In this document: positions 49,949 to 62,547 of the stretch, piece after piece
How positions within the stretch are numbered: the stretch's first letter is position 1
Layout: every line of letters begins with the position of its first letter
DNA from: Emiliania huxleyi CCMP1516
Lineage: Eukaryota > Haptophyta > Isochrysidales > Noelaerhabdaceae
Assembly: GCF_000372725.1 (NCBI RefSeq)
Contig: NW_005198537.1
Location: 221,114-285,113, forward strand
DNA length: 64,000 nucleotides
Direction: 5' to 3'
Translations under genes and position numbers: made by a program
Notes under the pieces: generated by a model
Databases searched by the model: none
What the model was told of the DNA's origin: nothing
What the model saw: only the letters and a program-made list of their open reading frames with translations

Positions 49949-51883
49949 ATGTGGCTGCTCTCCTCCGCGCTCACGCTACACCTTCCGCCTGCCTACCTCG
50001 CCCCCTCCTCTCAACCTCTCACTCGCGCGGCCGCCGCCCACCTCTGCGCCGCGGACCGGCCTTCGGAAGAGGAGGCCAAAGCTCGCTGGCTCGCGGGGCA
50101 AAACTCGCAGCACAACCCGCCGCCACCCTCCGCTGCCGCGTCGGCAGCTCAGCGCTCGGCGGAGGCGGAGGCGAAGGCGGCGTGGCTGGCCAAGCAGAGC
50201 CAGGCGGCGGCCGCGCCGCCACGCGTCGGGGGCGCGTCCGGCGCGCAGCCCGCCGCGGGACCCGCCCACGCGCCTCCGCCCATCGACGCAGAGCAGCGCA
50301 GCCGCTCGCCCGGCCTGCAAAACAACTTTTACGACATCCCGACCGCAGACTTCAAGCGGCCGCACGGAGCCGCGCCGGCTGGAGAGGCGCCGGGAGGAGC
50401 GCCGGGCGGAGAGGCGCCGGGAGGAGCGGAGCCGGCCGCCGAGTGGGAGGAGGCGCCACCCGCGGGAGGGAGCGGTCCCGGCGCGACCGTCCCCGCGGCG
50501 TACGGCGCCGAGTCCCCTGTGCCCGGTCGCGAGCGGGAATACGAGGCCTTCAAGGCGCAGGCGGGCGCCTGGCCTGTCCCGCTCCCGCTCTGGCCCTCGC
50601 CCCTGCCCGAGGGAGGCCGAGGCGCGGCCTTTGGCCCTCCGCCGACAGAGGCGGACCGGAGGGGGCGGCAGCCCGGGCCCCGCGGCGGCGCGCACGAGCC
50701 GGACGGGTTTGGCCACGAGCCTCGCGCCGCGCCGCCGGCGGGTGGCGGAAGGAGGGCGGGCGGTGCTGTGTTTGCGCAGCAGGCGCCCGCAGGCTACCGC
50801 GGGGCGGGGAGGGGCGCGCACTACGAGCCGCCGCCCATGGACGCGGCGGACGCGGCGGCGGCGGCGGCGGCGGCGGCCCACGCGGCGCAGGAGGAGGCGC
50901 GCGCGCGCTACCGGAGGAACCGGCTCAACAACCGCGCGGCGACCTCCTCGCCCCCCGCGCCCGCCCCGGAGGCGCCGGCCGGCGGCGGCGCTGCCGCGGG
51001 CGCGCAGTCCGCCACGCGAGACGCCGCCGCCGCGCCGCACGGGCACGCTCCTCCGCCCGCCGCGCCCCGCGACTCGTCGCTCGCTGTGGGAGGAGGCGGA
51101 GGAGGCGGTGCCACCCCTCCCCGAGGGTACGGCCAGCCCTCGCAGGAGGAGCCGCTGCCCGGCCGAGAGAGAGAGTACCGCGCCTTCAAGGCGGCGCAGG
51201 CGGCGGGCAGCCAGCCGGCGGGCGGGCAGCCGGCCGGCGGACCCGCCCACGCGCCTCCGCCCATCGACGCCGACCGGCGCAGCCGCTCGCCCGGCCTGCG
51301 AAACAACTTTTACGACATCCCTACCGCAGACTTCAAGCGGCCGCACGGGGCAGCGCCGGCCGCAACGACGCACGCGGGCGGGTCCGGCCAGCCGCCGCCC
51401 GCCGGGCACGGCGGAGCGGCGGGCGGCTACGCCGGAGCGGGCGGCTACGCCGGAGCGGGCGGCTACGGCGACGCGGGCGGCTACGCCGGGGCGGCGGGCG
51501 GCTACGGCGACAGGGCGTCTGTCTTTGCGCTGGAGGAGCAGGCTGCTGCCGCGGCCGCCCACGCGAGGGAGGAGGAGGCGGCGGCGCGGTACCGCAAGAA
51601 CGCGGCGCAGGAGGAGGCGCGCGCGCGCTACCGGAGGAACCGGCTCAACAACCGCGCCTCCGCCTCCGCGCCCGGCTCCGGGCACGGAGCGGCAGGAGGC
51701 GGCACCGCCGTCTCTGGTGCAAACGACGCGTTGATCGAGAGCATCTGCATGACCATCGACGCGCTCGCCGCCGTCACGGCTGGCGACCCGGCCGTCGCGC
51801 GCCGGCACTTCGACATGATCCAGGGCCACGCCGCGGCGGCGCTGCTCAACGGCGGGCGGGAGGGGCAGCCGCGCCGGCGGTAG
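49949..51883 (+). CDS. Large low-complexity protein with an internal duplication, signal peptide
   Basis: Intronless, 644 residues. The start MWLLSSALTLHLPPAYLAPS is a signal peptide. The body is Ala/Gly/Pro-rich with strongly conserved islands present twice: PAHAPPPIDA ... RSRSPGL, then NNFYDIPTADFKRPHGAAPA (near 50326 and 51302). PGRERE(Y) with AFKA, and EEARARYRRNRLNNRA, are also repeated. The invariance of these islands within free-running linkers suggests functional motifs, perhaps targeting, phosphorylation (RSRSP) or mineral-binding. A helical C-terminus (NDALIESICMTIDALAAVTA) ends it. I do not recognise the family. Confidence 0.65.
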   Translation: MWLLSSALTLHLPPAYLAPSSQPLTRAAAAHLCAADRPSEEEAKARWLAGQNSQHNPPPPSAAASAAQRSAEAEAKAAWLAKQSQAAAAPPRVGGASGAQPAAGPAHAPPPIDAEQRSRSPGLQNNFYDIPTADFKRPHGAAPAGEAPGGAPGGEAPGGAEPAAEWEEAPPAGGSGPGATVPAAYGAESPVPGREREYEAFKAQAGAWPVPLPLWPSPLPEGGRGAAFGPPPTEADRRGRQPGPRGGAHEPDGFGHEPRAAPPAGGGRRAGGAVFAQQAPAGYRGAGRGAHYEPPPMDAADAAAAAAAAAHAAQEEARARYRRNRLNNRAATSSPPAPAPEAPAGGGAAAGAQSATRDAAAAPHGHAPPPAAPRDSSLAVGGGGGGGATPPRGYGQPSQEEPLPGREREYRAFKAAQAAGSQPAGGQPAGGPAHAPPPIDADRRSRSPGLRNNFYDIPTADFKRPHGAAPAATTHAGGSGQPPPAGHGGAAGGYAGAGGYAGAGGYGDAGGYAGAAGGYGDRASVFALEEQAAAAAAHAREEEAAARYRKNAAQEEARARYRRNRLNNRASASAPGSGHGAAGGGTAVSGANDALIESICMTIDALAAVTAGDPAVARRHFDMIQGHAAAALLNGGREGQPRRR

Positions 51884-52220
51884 TCACCGCACACCAAATC
51901 TGCCCGAAGCCCGCCTCCCATGCTAGACTGGGGCCGGCCGTGTCATTAGGGGACGTGTGTGCGTGTGCGTCGCGGGTCGCGCGCCAGAGTCGCGCGTAGG
52001 GAGCTGGCCCCCGGGTGTGTGTCGGGTGCGACTGAGAGGTGCCTCTCGTGCGAGGGGCCGGGGGTCGGCTCGCGCTGGTAAATAAATAAATAGAGCAGTC
52101 ATCTCCCGTAGAGATGGGCAACGCACGAACACAGAGGTACAGTGCGCGCTGGTGTCCCGCTGTCCCCAGTCGGGATTCTTTTCTCGTCTCTCGGCTCTCA
52201 CTCGCACTCCTCGCTGTCGA

Positions 52221-53044
52221 ATGTTCAGCGGCATCGAGAATTTTGACACGCAGGACGGGCCGACACTCGTCGAGATCCACGGCATGCTCGCCTCCGGCGC
52301 GACTGCAGAGCTCAAGTACCGCGCTGTCGGCGGCGCCGAGCTGCCTCGATTCCCGCCGTCGCGACAGGGCGCCTTTGGCTTTGCACTTCCCGAAGGCGCG
52401 CACGCGGCGGCGCCGCCCCCCTCGCTCGCCGACACTTGGGAGGGCTCGGACGGCGCGTTTGAGCGCCTGCTTCGCGCTGCGGGCAAAGCTTTTGGCGCAG
52501 AGGCGGCGGCGCCGCCGCCGCCGCCCACGGGCCGCATTCGTGCAATCGGCTACCAGAGCCACCCGCCCGTGCTCGCGGCGGTCGGCACGGCGACAGGGCC
52601 GGAGCGGTGTGCCCGCCAGCCGCCCGCACACCCACGCATCCTGCCCTCCTGCCCTCCTCCCACCGCGCCGCCCCTGTGGGCCCCTCTCGACAGGCGCGCG
52701 CACCTCGCCGCCGTGGGTTTGGAGGACGACAGCGTCGCCCTGTACGACCTCTCCGCGCAGAGCTGGTCGCCCACCCGGCTCGCCCACGGCGGTATGCGCA
52801 GCGTGACTTGCCTCGCGTGGCAGCCGCTGGCCGCCGGAAGCCTCGCCATCGGGGCGGGCGGGGGCTTGTTTCTGTGGCGGCTCTCCTTCTCGCTCGCGGG
52901 CGGAGAAGTGGGCGGCGCCTCGCTCCTGCAGCGGATCGCCTCGCCCCCCGTCGCGGCACTGACCTGGCACCCGCTCGGCGACTGGCTCGCTCTCGGCTCG
53001 CGGCACCGGCCCGCCGTCGCCGTCTGCGACCCGTCGCGCCGCGA

Positions 53045-53077
<33 letters not shown>

Positions 53078-54182
53078 TGACGGTGAGGCGGGCGGGTGCG
53101 ACGGGTCGATGCGGCTGTGGATGCGCGGCGGGGGCGGCGGGATCGCGCTGGTGAGCGCTTCCCCGTGCGGCGCCCTCCTGCTCGGCGCGGGCACGGGAGG
53201 GACGCTGCGCGTGTGGGAGACGGCGGGCTGGACGTGGAGCACGTGGCGGCGCTTCGCCGCGCCGTGCGACGCCGCGGCGTGGGGCGGGCCGCCGCCGCTA
53301 AGCGCGGACGCGCCGCGCGTGCTCCTCTTCGCTTGCGGCGGACAGCCCGTTTTGCACGCCCTCCGCTTCGGCTTCGCGCGCCGCGGCGGCGGCGCTGCCG
53401 CTGCCGTCACGAGCGAGTACGTCGGCGCCTTTGACCTCGCCCTCCTCGCCGCGGCGCCGGGCCTGAGCAGCGCCGCGCCAGCGCCGCCCTCCACGCCGGC
53501 GGCGGCGGGCAAGGCGCCCGCGCGGCCGGCCGAGCGCGCAGTAGACAGAGAGGACCCGCAGCCGCGCGGAGCACCGGCCGCCGTCGGCGCGGCGGGCTCG
53601 TCTCGCGACGCGCCGCCAGCAGGGGCGGCGGGCGGGGGCGGGGGCGGGGGCGGGGTTGGGGGCGCGAGGCGGCGGTCGGACGAGCGGACCAGCCGAGGCG
53701 CCTCCATCGTCTCCCTCGCATGGTCCTTGCCTCAGAGCCTCGGCGCGGGGAGGCTGGCGGTCGGCTGGTCGGTACCGCGCGGCGAGGGGGTGGTCAGCCT
53801 CTTCTCCGCCTCGCTGCTGCCCTCGCTGCAGGCCTGCCCCCCTCGCGCAGCCGCGAGGAGGAGGGTCTCGTCCCGCGTCTCACTGTCCGCCCCCCCTCCC
53901 CCCCCCCACCCCTGGAGCTGCAGGTCCGCGCACTCGGGCCAGTGCGTGGGCATGCCTCGGGTGCGCGCCTGCCAAACCGCCGCACACCTCGCCACCCGCA
54001 CGCTTCGCACACCTCGCCACCCCGCCTCCGCACACCTCGCATGCCCGACCTCCGCCCCCCTCTCAGGCGAGCCGCTCGTCTCGCTCCGCTTCACGGGCGG
54101 CCTCCCCCGCGGCTCTCTCCTCTCGATGGCGTGGGGCGACGGCAGGGTGACCCTCGCCCCCCTCTACGATGCCGAGGGCTGA
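52221..54182 (+). CDS. AAAS: ALADIN-like WD-repeat nucleoporin
   Basis: Modelled exons 52221-52597, 52694-53831, a possible 22-nt micro-exon 53924-53945, and 54067-54182 give about 550 residues in frame. Diagnostic ALADIN segments are VTCLAWQPLAAGSLAIGAGG with GLFLWRL, then AALTWHPLGDWLALGS, LRVWETAGWTWSTWRRFAAP, VLLFACGGQPVLHALRFGF and the C-terminal GLPRGSLLSMAWGDGRVTLA with PLYD. ALADIN anchors to the nuclear pore through Ndc1 and forms a seven-bladed beta-propeller. Long Gly/Ala/Pro inserts split the blades here. Introns 1 and 2 are GC-AG. The micro-exon is inferred from phase and could instead be a different splice. Confidence 0.85.
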
Positions 54183-54573
54183 GCGCAAGCCCCGCCGCAA
54201 AGAGGCTGGCGGGTCGAGCGCGTCGCAAGGCGGTGGACGAGCTCTCCGAGCTGGCGGAGAGCCGGGGCGACAGACCGGGGGCCCGACGGCCGCCAGGGTG
54301 CGCAGGGTCGACGGCCGAGGGGAGGGCGCGCAAGGCCTAAGCGCGGACGGTATGGCTGAGGTCGCACGCGCCCCTCGCGCTGGTCGGCCGGGGGACGGGG
54401 ACGAGGAGCTGGAGCCACGGAGGACAAACTCCAACAGACACAGCAGCGCTCACGGGAAAGCAAAAAAAAGGAGAGAAAAATAAAGCTCGGCATCATTTTG
54501 GGGCTCATTTTGGGGGGACATATGTTCCTAAATCCCATCTCGTCTCAGAGTTTGACCGTTATTTGTTTTTGGA

Positions 54574-55056
54574 CTTAGGGGACCCCTAGGGTTCTGAGGG
54601 CCGGATTTTTAAAAGACCTTTTAAGAGATTGGCGGCTCCAGAGCCGCCTCGGTGCGTTTAAGAGATTGGGCCCATGCTGCCGCTCCCATTTAAGAGACCA
54701 TTTAAGAGAATCGCACACCGCGCCCAACCTGAGCCATTTGAGCCATTTAGAGCGTTTAAGCGCGGGGAGGCTGGCGGGCGGGCGGGCGAGCGAGCGGGCG
54801 GGCGGGCGGCAGAGAGCGAAGCGCTCTCGGGGCCGAGCGAAGAGCTTTCGCCGCCCGTCGGCAAGTTTTGAGTATAGACCATTCATGGTGTGATCGCGTT
54901 TAAGGGCGCGGGGAGGCTGCCGAGTCGTTTGACCGTTTAAGACCGTTTAAGGAATCGGCGGCCCAGCAGCTCTTAAAACTTGCCTAGGCAAGTTTTAAGC
55001 CGTTTAAGCCGCAGGCGCCCCAGGGCCCACCCTTTTAAGCCTAGGGGTCCCCTAAG
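54574..55056. mobile_element. hAT-like MITE, 483 bp, 8-bp target duplication
   Basis: The terminal inverted repeats are 17 bp: CTTAGGGGACCCCTAGG at 54574-54590 and its complement at 55040-55056. The flanking direct repeat is TTTTTGGA at 54566-54573 and 55057-55064; an 8-bp duplication is the rule for hAT transposons. The interior is full of TTTAAGAG and GTTTAAG motifs in both orientations, plausible subterminal transposase sites. No coding sequence. Confidence 0.9.
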
Positions 55057-55093
55057 TTTTTGGAATTCCCACCTCTCACGTGGCGCCACCGCC

Positions 55094-55159
55094 ATGACCA
55101 GTCCTGGCACCACACTGCAGCGCCTCGAAGCGCGCAACGAACTCGTCGCACGCCTGTGA
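55094..55159 (+). other. Exon-like start segment (MTSPGTTLQRLEARNELVAR)
   Basis: ATG at 55094 opens a short frame that runs straight into a good donor (cgcct|gtgagtg). It sits 30 bp past the MITE. No continuing exon was found before the RMC1 gene on the other strand, so it may be an orphaned first exon or chance. Confidence 0.25.
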
Positions 55160-55213
55160 GTGTTTGCGGGGGGGGGCGCGCAAAATTGAAGCGAAGGGTG
55201 TGAGAGTGTGTGC

Positions 55214-58112
55214 TCAGTCGGGAATGAAAAAAATGGCGGGGCGGGGTGAGTTTCGTGAGGGCCGCGCCTCCTCTGGAGCGAACGACGCCGAGCCACGGCA
55301 GGACGCGTTGCGCAGAAGAAAGAACGAGTAGACTGCAGTGAAAACCTCGCTCCCGCACTCCGCAGCGGCTGCTAGCACCGGCCGAGGCGGAAAGGCGAGG
55401 AGGCGGAGACTGCGAATGACACGGCACGCCGCGAGGACGTCCTGCTGCTGCAGCAGCTCCGCCACCAGCGCCTCCTGCGCCGGAGCGCCGAGACGCTTGA
55501 GAACGTCGAGCCCGAAGTCGGCCGCCGGAGCAAACGCCGGCGCGAGCTGAAAGAGGAAGAGAGCGAGCGGCACAGAATCGGGAAGGATACGCCTGCGAGG
55601 AGGAGCAGCGCGGAGTGAGAGTGGGATCGAACGGCAGGCCGAGACCGCGCGGGGGCGGCGCGCTGAGTCAGCAGCAGCTGAAGCTGGGCATGCGACCCTT
55701 CCGCCGCGAGCAACCGCAAGAGCATCTCGCCCAACACCTGCCGCCGCGAGGGGCAGGAATGCTGAGCCGTGGCGCAAGACAGCGCCTGCGGGCGGGGAGA
55801 GCGGGAGAGCGTCTCGGCACCGGGTCCGCGGACGCCCCCGCGGCCACCTGGCTGTGCAAGTACGCCGTCATCGCGGCGAGCAAGTGCCGTCGCCTGCGGT
55901 CGCGCCAAGAGCGGTCAAGAGCAGCGCGCGTGGGAGCGGACACGAATGGCCGCTGGCGCCGTTGACAGCGCGCGTCTGCCTCTGCTGGCAGCGCCTCCGC
56001 CGCCGGGCGGAACACGACGCTGACAACGCGGCGCGTGGCACAGCTGCGAGTGTACGGGTCCGCCTCCGCGTCTGCAGCCGCCACCGCCGCGGCAGTCGCG
56101 GCCGCCGCCTCCTGCCGATCGGCGTCCGCCTGCTGCGCCGCTGCAGCCAGCGACGCGGCGGCGGTGGCCCCCCCGCCTCCCATCGCTGGAGAAGCGGCGG
56201 CTTCTCTGTCGCCAACGACAGCTCCTCCGTCAGCTCCTCGGACCCCATCGCTCGCGGCGGCACCATCGCCGCCGTCGCCACTGCCGCCTTCGCCGCCGCT
56301 GTCAGCATCGGCACCGCTGCCGCCTTCGCCGTCGCTGTCGCCGTCGCCGTCGCCGCCACCGCCATTCGCCTCCTCTGCCGCCCGCTCGCCCTCCCCGCCC
56401 CCTTCTGAAGCGCCCGTTCCAGAGTCATCCACCTCCTCGGCGCCGCTCTCGCTCTGGTGGCTCCCGCATTGGGCTCCGCTGGCGGCGGGCGGCACCGGCG
56501 CCGGTGCCGGTGCGACGGCTACGGCGGCGGGGAGCGCCTCGTTGTCGCGCCCCGAGTCCGTGAGCCGAACGACTGGCGCGTTGGCGGCTGCGGCGCCGTC
56601 CCGAGCCACGGGCGCGCCGAGAGCGGCCTGCGCCGCGGGCTGCTGCAGGAGTGCAAACATGCGGGAGAGCGTGGGCAGCGGCTCGAGCTCGCTCAGCGCG
56701 TCGGCCAGCACCTCAAGGAGGACGAGGTTGGACCTGCAGTCATTCCGCACTTCTCAGTCAGACCATCGTCGGCCAGCACCGCGAGGGGGGCGAGGGAGGC
56801 GCCTCGACCGCAGCAGCAGGAACTCGAGCAGGCAGACCTTGTCGATGGAGGAGGCGGCGATGGCGCGCAAGTTGAGCCTCAGCCGACCGGCGCGCCCGGC
56901 GAGCGGGTCGACCACCTTGTCGGGCGGCGCGATGAGCCAGTGCGGGGAGTAGACCGGGCTGAAGCCGTCGGCGGGCAGGGTCGTGAGCGGCAGCGGCGCG
57001 GAGATGGGGCAGGAGCGGTTGATGCGCAAGTCGAAGAGGGTGGCAACCTGCTCCGCACGCGGGCGCGTGAAGAGGCGCCTTCACCGCTGCCGAGGGTGCG
57101 AGAAGGCGGGCCTGCTGGTCGAGGGCGTGCACGACCAGCAGGTTGTCGCACACGCTGAGCGCCGCACGCGCCGAGTGGGTCGGCAGCTCCTGTTCGAAGG
57201 TATAGAGGCGGCGTGGGCGGCAGGGGCGGTGGCGGTGGCGGCGGCGGTGGCGGTGGCGGTGGCGGTGGCGGCGGCGGTGGCGGTGGGGTGGTGGGCGAGG
57301 AGGTGGCGCGGAGGCGGGCTCACGTGTTGGCGGAGGACGGCGTCTCGGTAGAGGGCGTAGAGTACGACCTTGCGCGCCTCCTCGTCAATGTGGGCGCAGT
57401 ACAGCGCGTCGTACACCCGGTGCACACTTACGTGCCGCGCCTGGAGCGAGCGGCGAGGCCGCTGCTGCCCTTGCGCAAGGGGCTGCGCGAGGGGCAGCCC
57501 CTGCAGCGGGGAGAGGAGGACCTCGAAGCGCGGCAGGCGGACGGCGGACCGAGGCTGGAGCTGCAGCCCGGACAGCAGGTTGTCCTGCTGCCCCGCGGCC
57601 AGCAGCATCAGCCGCGTCTCGTGCGAGTAGACCGACCACGACACTGGCTGCGAGACCCGCCGGAGCAGCTTGAGCGAGCGCCGCTCGCGGAGGACCCTGT
57701 ACAGCTCGACTCCGGCGGTCGTGACGACCGCGAGCTCGCACGCCTCCGAGCCCGGCCAGTGGCTGCCGAGGATCCGCCCTCGATGGCGCGCAGCCAACCC
57801 GCTGCTGCCGCTCGAGCGCGCCGCCAACGGAAACGTGCTGCCGCTCGCGAGGTCAAAGATGTCGAGATCGACCGCCGAGCGCTGCACCGCTGCGAGCTGG
57901 TGGTCGAGGCTGAAGCTGATGCGCTCCACCCGCCCTGCCGACTCGCACCGGATGGGAGGCCTCTGCGGCGCCTGGTCGTCGTCGGGAGGCATCGCGAGTG
58001 CTACGAGCTCACGATGCCTGATCAGCACGAGCAAACCCGCACCTTCGTCAAACCGCACCATCGAGTCGCCCTCCTCGAATTGGAGACGAGAACGCAGCGT
58101 GACGTGCGACAT
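55214..58112 (-). CDS. RMC1: RMC1 (Mic1-domain regulator of Mon1-Ccz1) homologue
   Basis: Six exons (58112-57324, 57189-57112, 57047-56809, 56733-55848, 55737-55664, 55592-55214) join in frame to about 814 residues. The N-terminal WD/beta region has RVERISFSLDHQLAAVQRSA, then GVELYRVLRERRSLKLLRRV and SVRLPRFEV-like AVRLPRFEVLLSP, matching RMC1. SVCDNLLVVHALDQQ and CPISAPLPLT follow. The Mic1 helical C-terminus includes FGLDVLKRLGAPAQEALVAE and LLQQQDVLAACRVIRSLRLL. RMC1 supports the Mon1-Ccz1 GEF that activates Rab7 on late endosomes and autophagosomes. An acidic Gly/Asp/Glu-rich insert of roughly 150 residues interrupts the Mic1 domain (about 56350-56100). The start is taken at MSHVTLRSRLQFEEGD; an upstream ATG at 58193 is also open. 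Confidence 0.85.
57206..57305. repeat. (GGTGGC)n microsatellite in RMC1 intron 1
   Basis: GGTGGC/GGCGGT units fill most of intron 1 of the RMC1 gene. Confidence 0.9.
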
Positions 58113-58199
58113 GTCATGTGTGAGAGGGTTAGCAGCTCGTTCACCGAGTTCACGCGCAACAAAGGGGTGACTATCTAGATACCGGGTACACAAAAGAAT

Positions 58200-58683
58200 T
58201 TTGCCAGACCAGCAATAAAATACCGGGGGAGGCCTGCGCAGCCTCTAACTATCTTACAACAAAACTCCCTCGCAAAAGAATTTACAACACCCACAGCAGA
58301 CTTTTAGCAAAAACCGCGTCGCACAACACTGGGCACGGGACTGGTGCGCACTGGCACTAACGAAAGAATGTTGCAAATGAGCGCGCTGACACACGGGCGA
58401 AAAGGCATCTGCAGGCCTTTGATGCAGAAGTCCCGCCTTTGTTGCGCCCCCGCCCCCGCGACCCCCCCCCCTCCCCGTGGCGTGAATGCTTTAGCATTCT
58501 CGCCCGCTCTGCTGAGGGGAGGGGCAGGACGAGCGGTCGCCTGAGGTGCCTATCTCTATCCACCCTCTCTTGGTCCAGCGGGGCACGTGGCCAAGGACGA
58601 CGTTTCAGGATCGCCCGTCCGCTGCTCGCGCACGCGCGTTCTCGTCCACGCCACTCCGCTCCCGCCGCCCTTTTGATCTCTGA
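58200..58683. repeat. Intergenic with copy of the tagtgccagtgcg repeat (minus)
   Basis: 58255-58275 (aaaactccctcgc) and 58320-58365 (cgcacaacactgggcacggg, then gcgcactggcactaac) match the short dispersed repeat in reverse. They are split by about 45 bp of other sequence. Nothing else was recognised. Confidence 0.7.
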
Positions 58684-58959
58684 GAATATGGAAAGTTCAC
58701 GTCATGACGGTAAAACGGCTGTTAACGGTCGCGACGTGGTCAATATGTCGTGACAGCGGCTGCGAAACGACAGCAGCAACGACAGCAGCAACGACAGCTG
58801 GTGACAGCTGGTGACAGCTGGTGACAGCTGGTGACAGCCAGCTGCCAGGGAGGAGTGAAAGGCACCCAAGAACAGTGACAGCCATAGTTACAGTGACAGT
58901 GAAGCCAGTGAACGCCAGCGACAGGCGGTGACAATGTCAGCGCGGGACCCTGCGAGTGA

Positions 58960-59016
<57 letters not shown>

Positions 59017-59884
59017 CGAGGCAGCGCCAACAGTGAGGCAGCCATAGCCCTAGTGACAGGCACCAGCGAAGGGGCCCAACCGCCCACCCACCCATCTGTG
59101 CATTACACCTCATGGACTAAAATAAGACACCGGTGCGCGTGGATGTAGCTCTCAGCGCTTGATGCACAGCAGCGTTTGTACGCGGTCTCACACGTTTTGC
59201 AAAACTCCTGCTCCTCTACCTCAGAATTTCTCTGTGTAGGGTGAGCCTGCTTTCTTGTAGCAGAGCCGAGCTCTCTGCATGAGAGTTCCTGATCAACGCC
59301 AATTGTGGCTCGCGTCGGCAATGGCCAAGAGGTTCAATACCCGAGGTGTGTTGCTCAATGCTCTGCGCGTTTGCTTGCGATCGTGGATTTCAAGGTCCCA
59401 ATCCTCGCGGTTGATGATTGACGCCGTTCGCTCGCGTGAGATTTTTGAGCGGCAGATGAACCAGCGCTGGAGCCCATCACGGCACATGCTGGAGGAAGGA
59501 GGGCAAGGGTTTTGCAGATTCTGTGACTCACGCCCGCTGCTGCTGACGGTGCGTGGCTACTGTTGAGAGGGTTTCTCACGTGGCGTCGTGCGAGTGAGCG
59601 GTCGCGCGCGCGTGCGTGTATATCTTGAGTGTCCTGTCTCTCTCGTTAGTGGCACCACATCCCATTGTGACACTGTCCTGCGGGGGTGCTCATGAGAGAC
59701 AGCAGCAATGACAGCAGCAATGACAGCAGCAATGACAACTGGTGACAGCTGGTGACAGACAGCTGGTGACACAGGTAGGTGTCACTGTCGCTGTCGTTTG
59801 CTGTCATGACAGCTCCCCGCTGTCGTGACAGCGGCTAACGGTCGTGACAGCGGCTAACCGTCATGACGTGACCTTTCCATAGTC
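58684..59884. mobile_element. Inverted-repeat element filled with GACAGC / CAGCTGGTGA minisatellites
   Basis: Left end tatggaaagttcacgtcatg (58687 on) and right end catgacgtgacctttccata (ending 59882) are inverted copies with about one mismatch, continuing as further gtcgtgacagcggct units. Inside are tandem (CAGCTGGTGA)n at about 58795-58840 and 59740-59775, (GACAGC)10 at 58958-59018, and GACAGCAGCAAT units at 59697-59735. The 500-bp middle has minus-strand frames with a Cys/His cluster (EFCKTCETAYKRCCASSAES, then YIHAHRC) that might be a zinc-finger remnant. No target duplication was defined. Confidence 0.65.
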
Positions 59885-59995
59885 TCTCTGTCGCGAGACG
59901 CCCGAGTCGTTCTCAAAGCGTGACAAGAGATGAAGAGAAGGACGGCCGCTCGTCTGTGGTAACGCTTCAACCGGCCCAGCCCAAAAAACACACAG

Positions 59996-61919
<1,924 letters not shown>

Positions 61920-62084
61920 GCAGCTGTGTTGGATGCGCTGTGTTGTAGTGGCTGTCTGTGCTGTGCTCACAGCGTGCTCGACACTGGCTGTCGGCTCCCA
62001 CACCTCCTTCATTTCGTCTTCTGTGCACACATGATAGTGTGGTCATACCAAAAAGTAACACGTTGGCGCGATCACCCTTTTGCA

Positions 62085-62312
62085 AAGAAAGAAAGAAAAC
62101 ACACAACCCAAGGGAGGGATGGGAGAACGGCACGCCGCCACCACACAGGGATTTTAAGGAGAGGAGTGTGGTGCGCTACGCACACAGCAAAAGACGGAAA
62201 AAAAAGAAAGAAAGAAAACAGACAACCCAAGGGAGGGATGGGAGGACGGCACGCCGCCACCACACAGGGATTTTCAGGAGAGGGGTGTGATGCGCTAGCC
62301 GTCGCCCACCCT
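62085..62312 (-). mobile_element. Two 5'-truncated copies of the cgccgccaccaca retroposon family
   Basis: Both copies show (aaag)n, aacccaagggagggatggga, acggcacgccgccaccacac and agggatttt (62085-62175, then 62205-62310). They are in the same orientation as the 30.6-kb copies, separated by ctacgcacacagcaaaagac. They lie in the gap between two plus-strand genes. Confidence 0.85.
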
Positions 62313-62363
62313 AGGCAAAAGACGGAGCACTTGGACGCACAGAAAGTTCCTTTTCTTGTCTCG

Positions 62364-62547
62364 GTGTACCTGTGTTAGTGCCAGTGCGAGCCAGCCCCGT
62401 GCCCAGTCCTGTGCCCAGTGTTGTGCGAGGGAGTTTTGTTGTAAAATTCTTGTCTCGCACCTCGTCCCGCAAGGGGTCCCGCCGCAAGAAGGTCTCGCAC
62501 GCCGCGCAAGAAGGTCTCGCACGCCGCGCAAGAAGGTCTCGCCTCAT
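62364..62547 (+). repeat. Copy of tagtgccagtgcg repeat followed by a 22-bp tandem repeat leading into a start codon
   Basis: 62373-62450 is the most complete copy of the short dispersed repeat (ends gttttgttgtaaaattcttg). 62497-62540 holds gccgcgcaagaaggtctcgc units (two full copies and partials). The next unit atgccgcgcaag supplies the ATG of the following gene. Confidence 0.8.
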
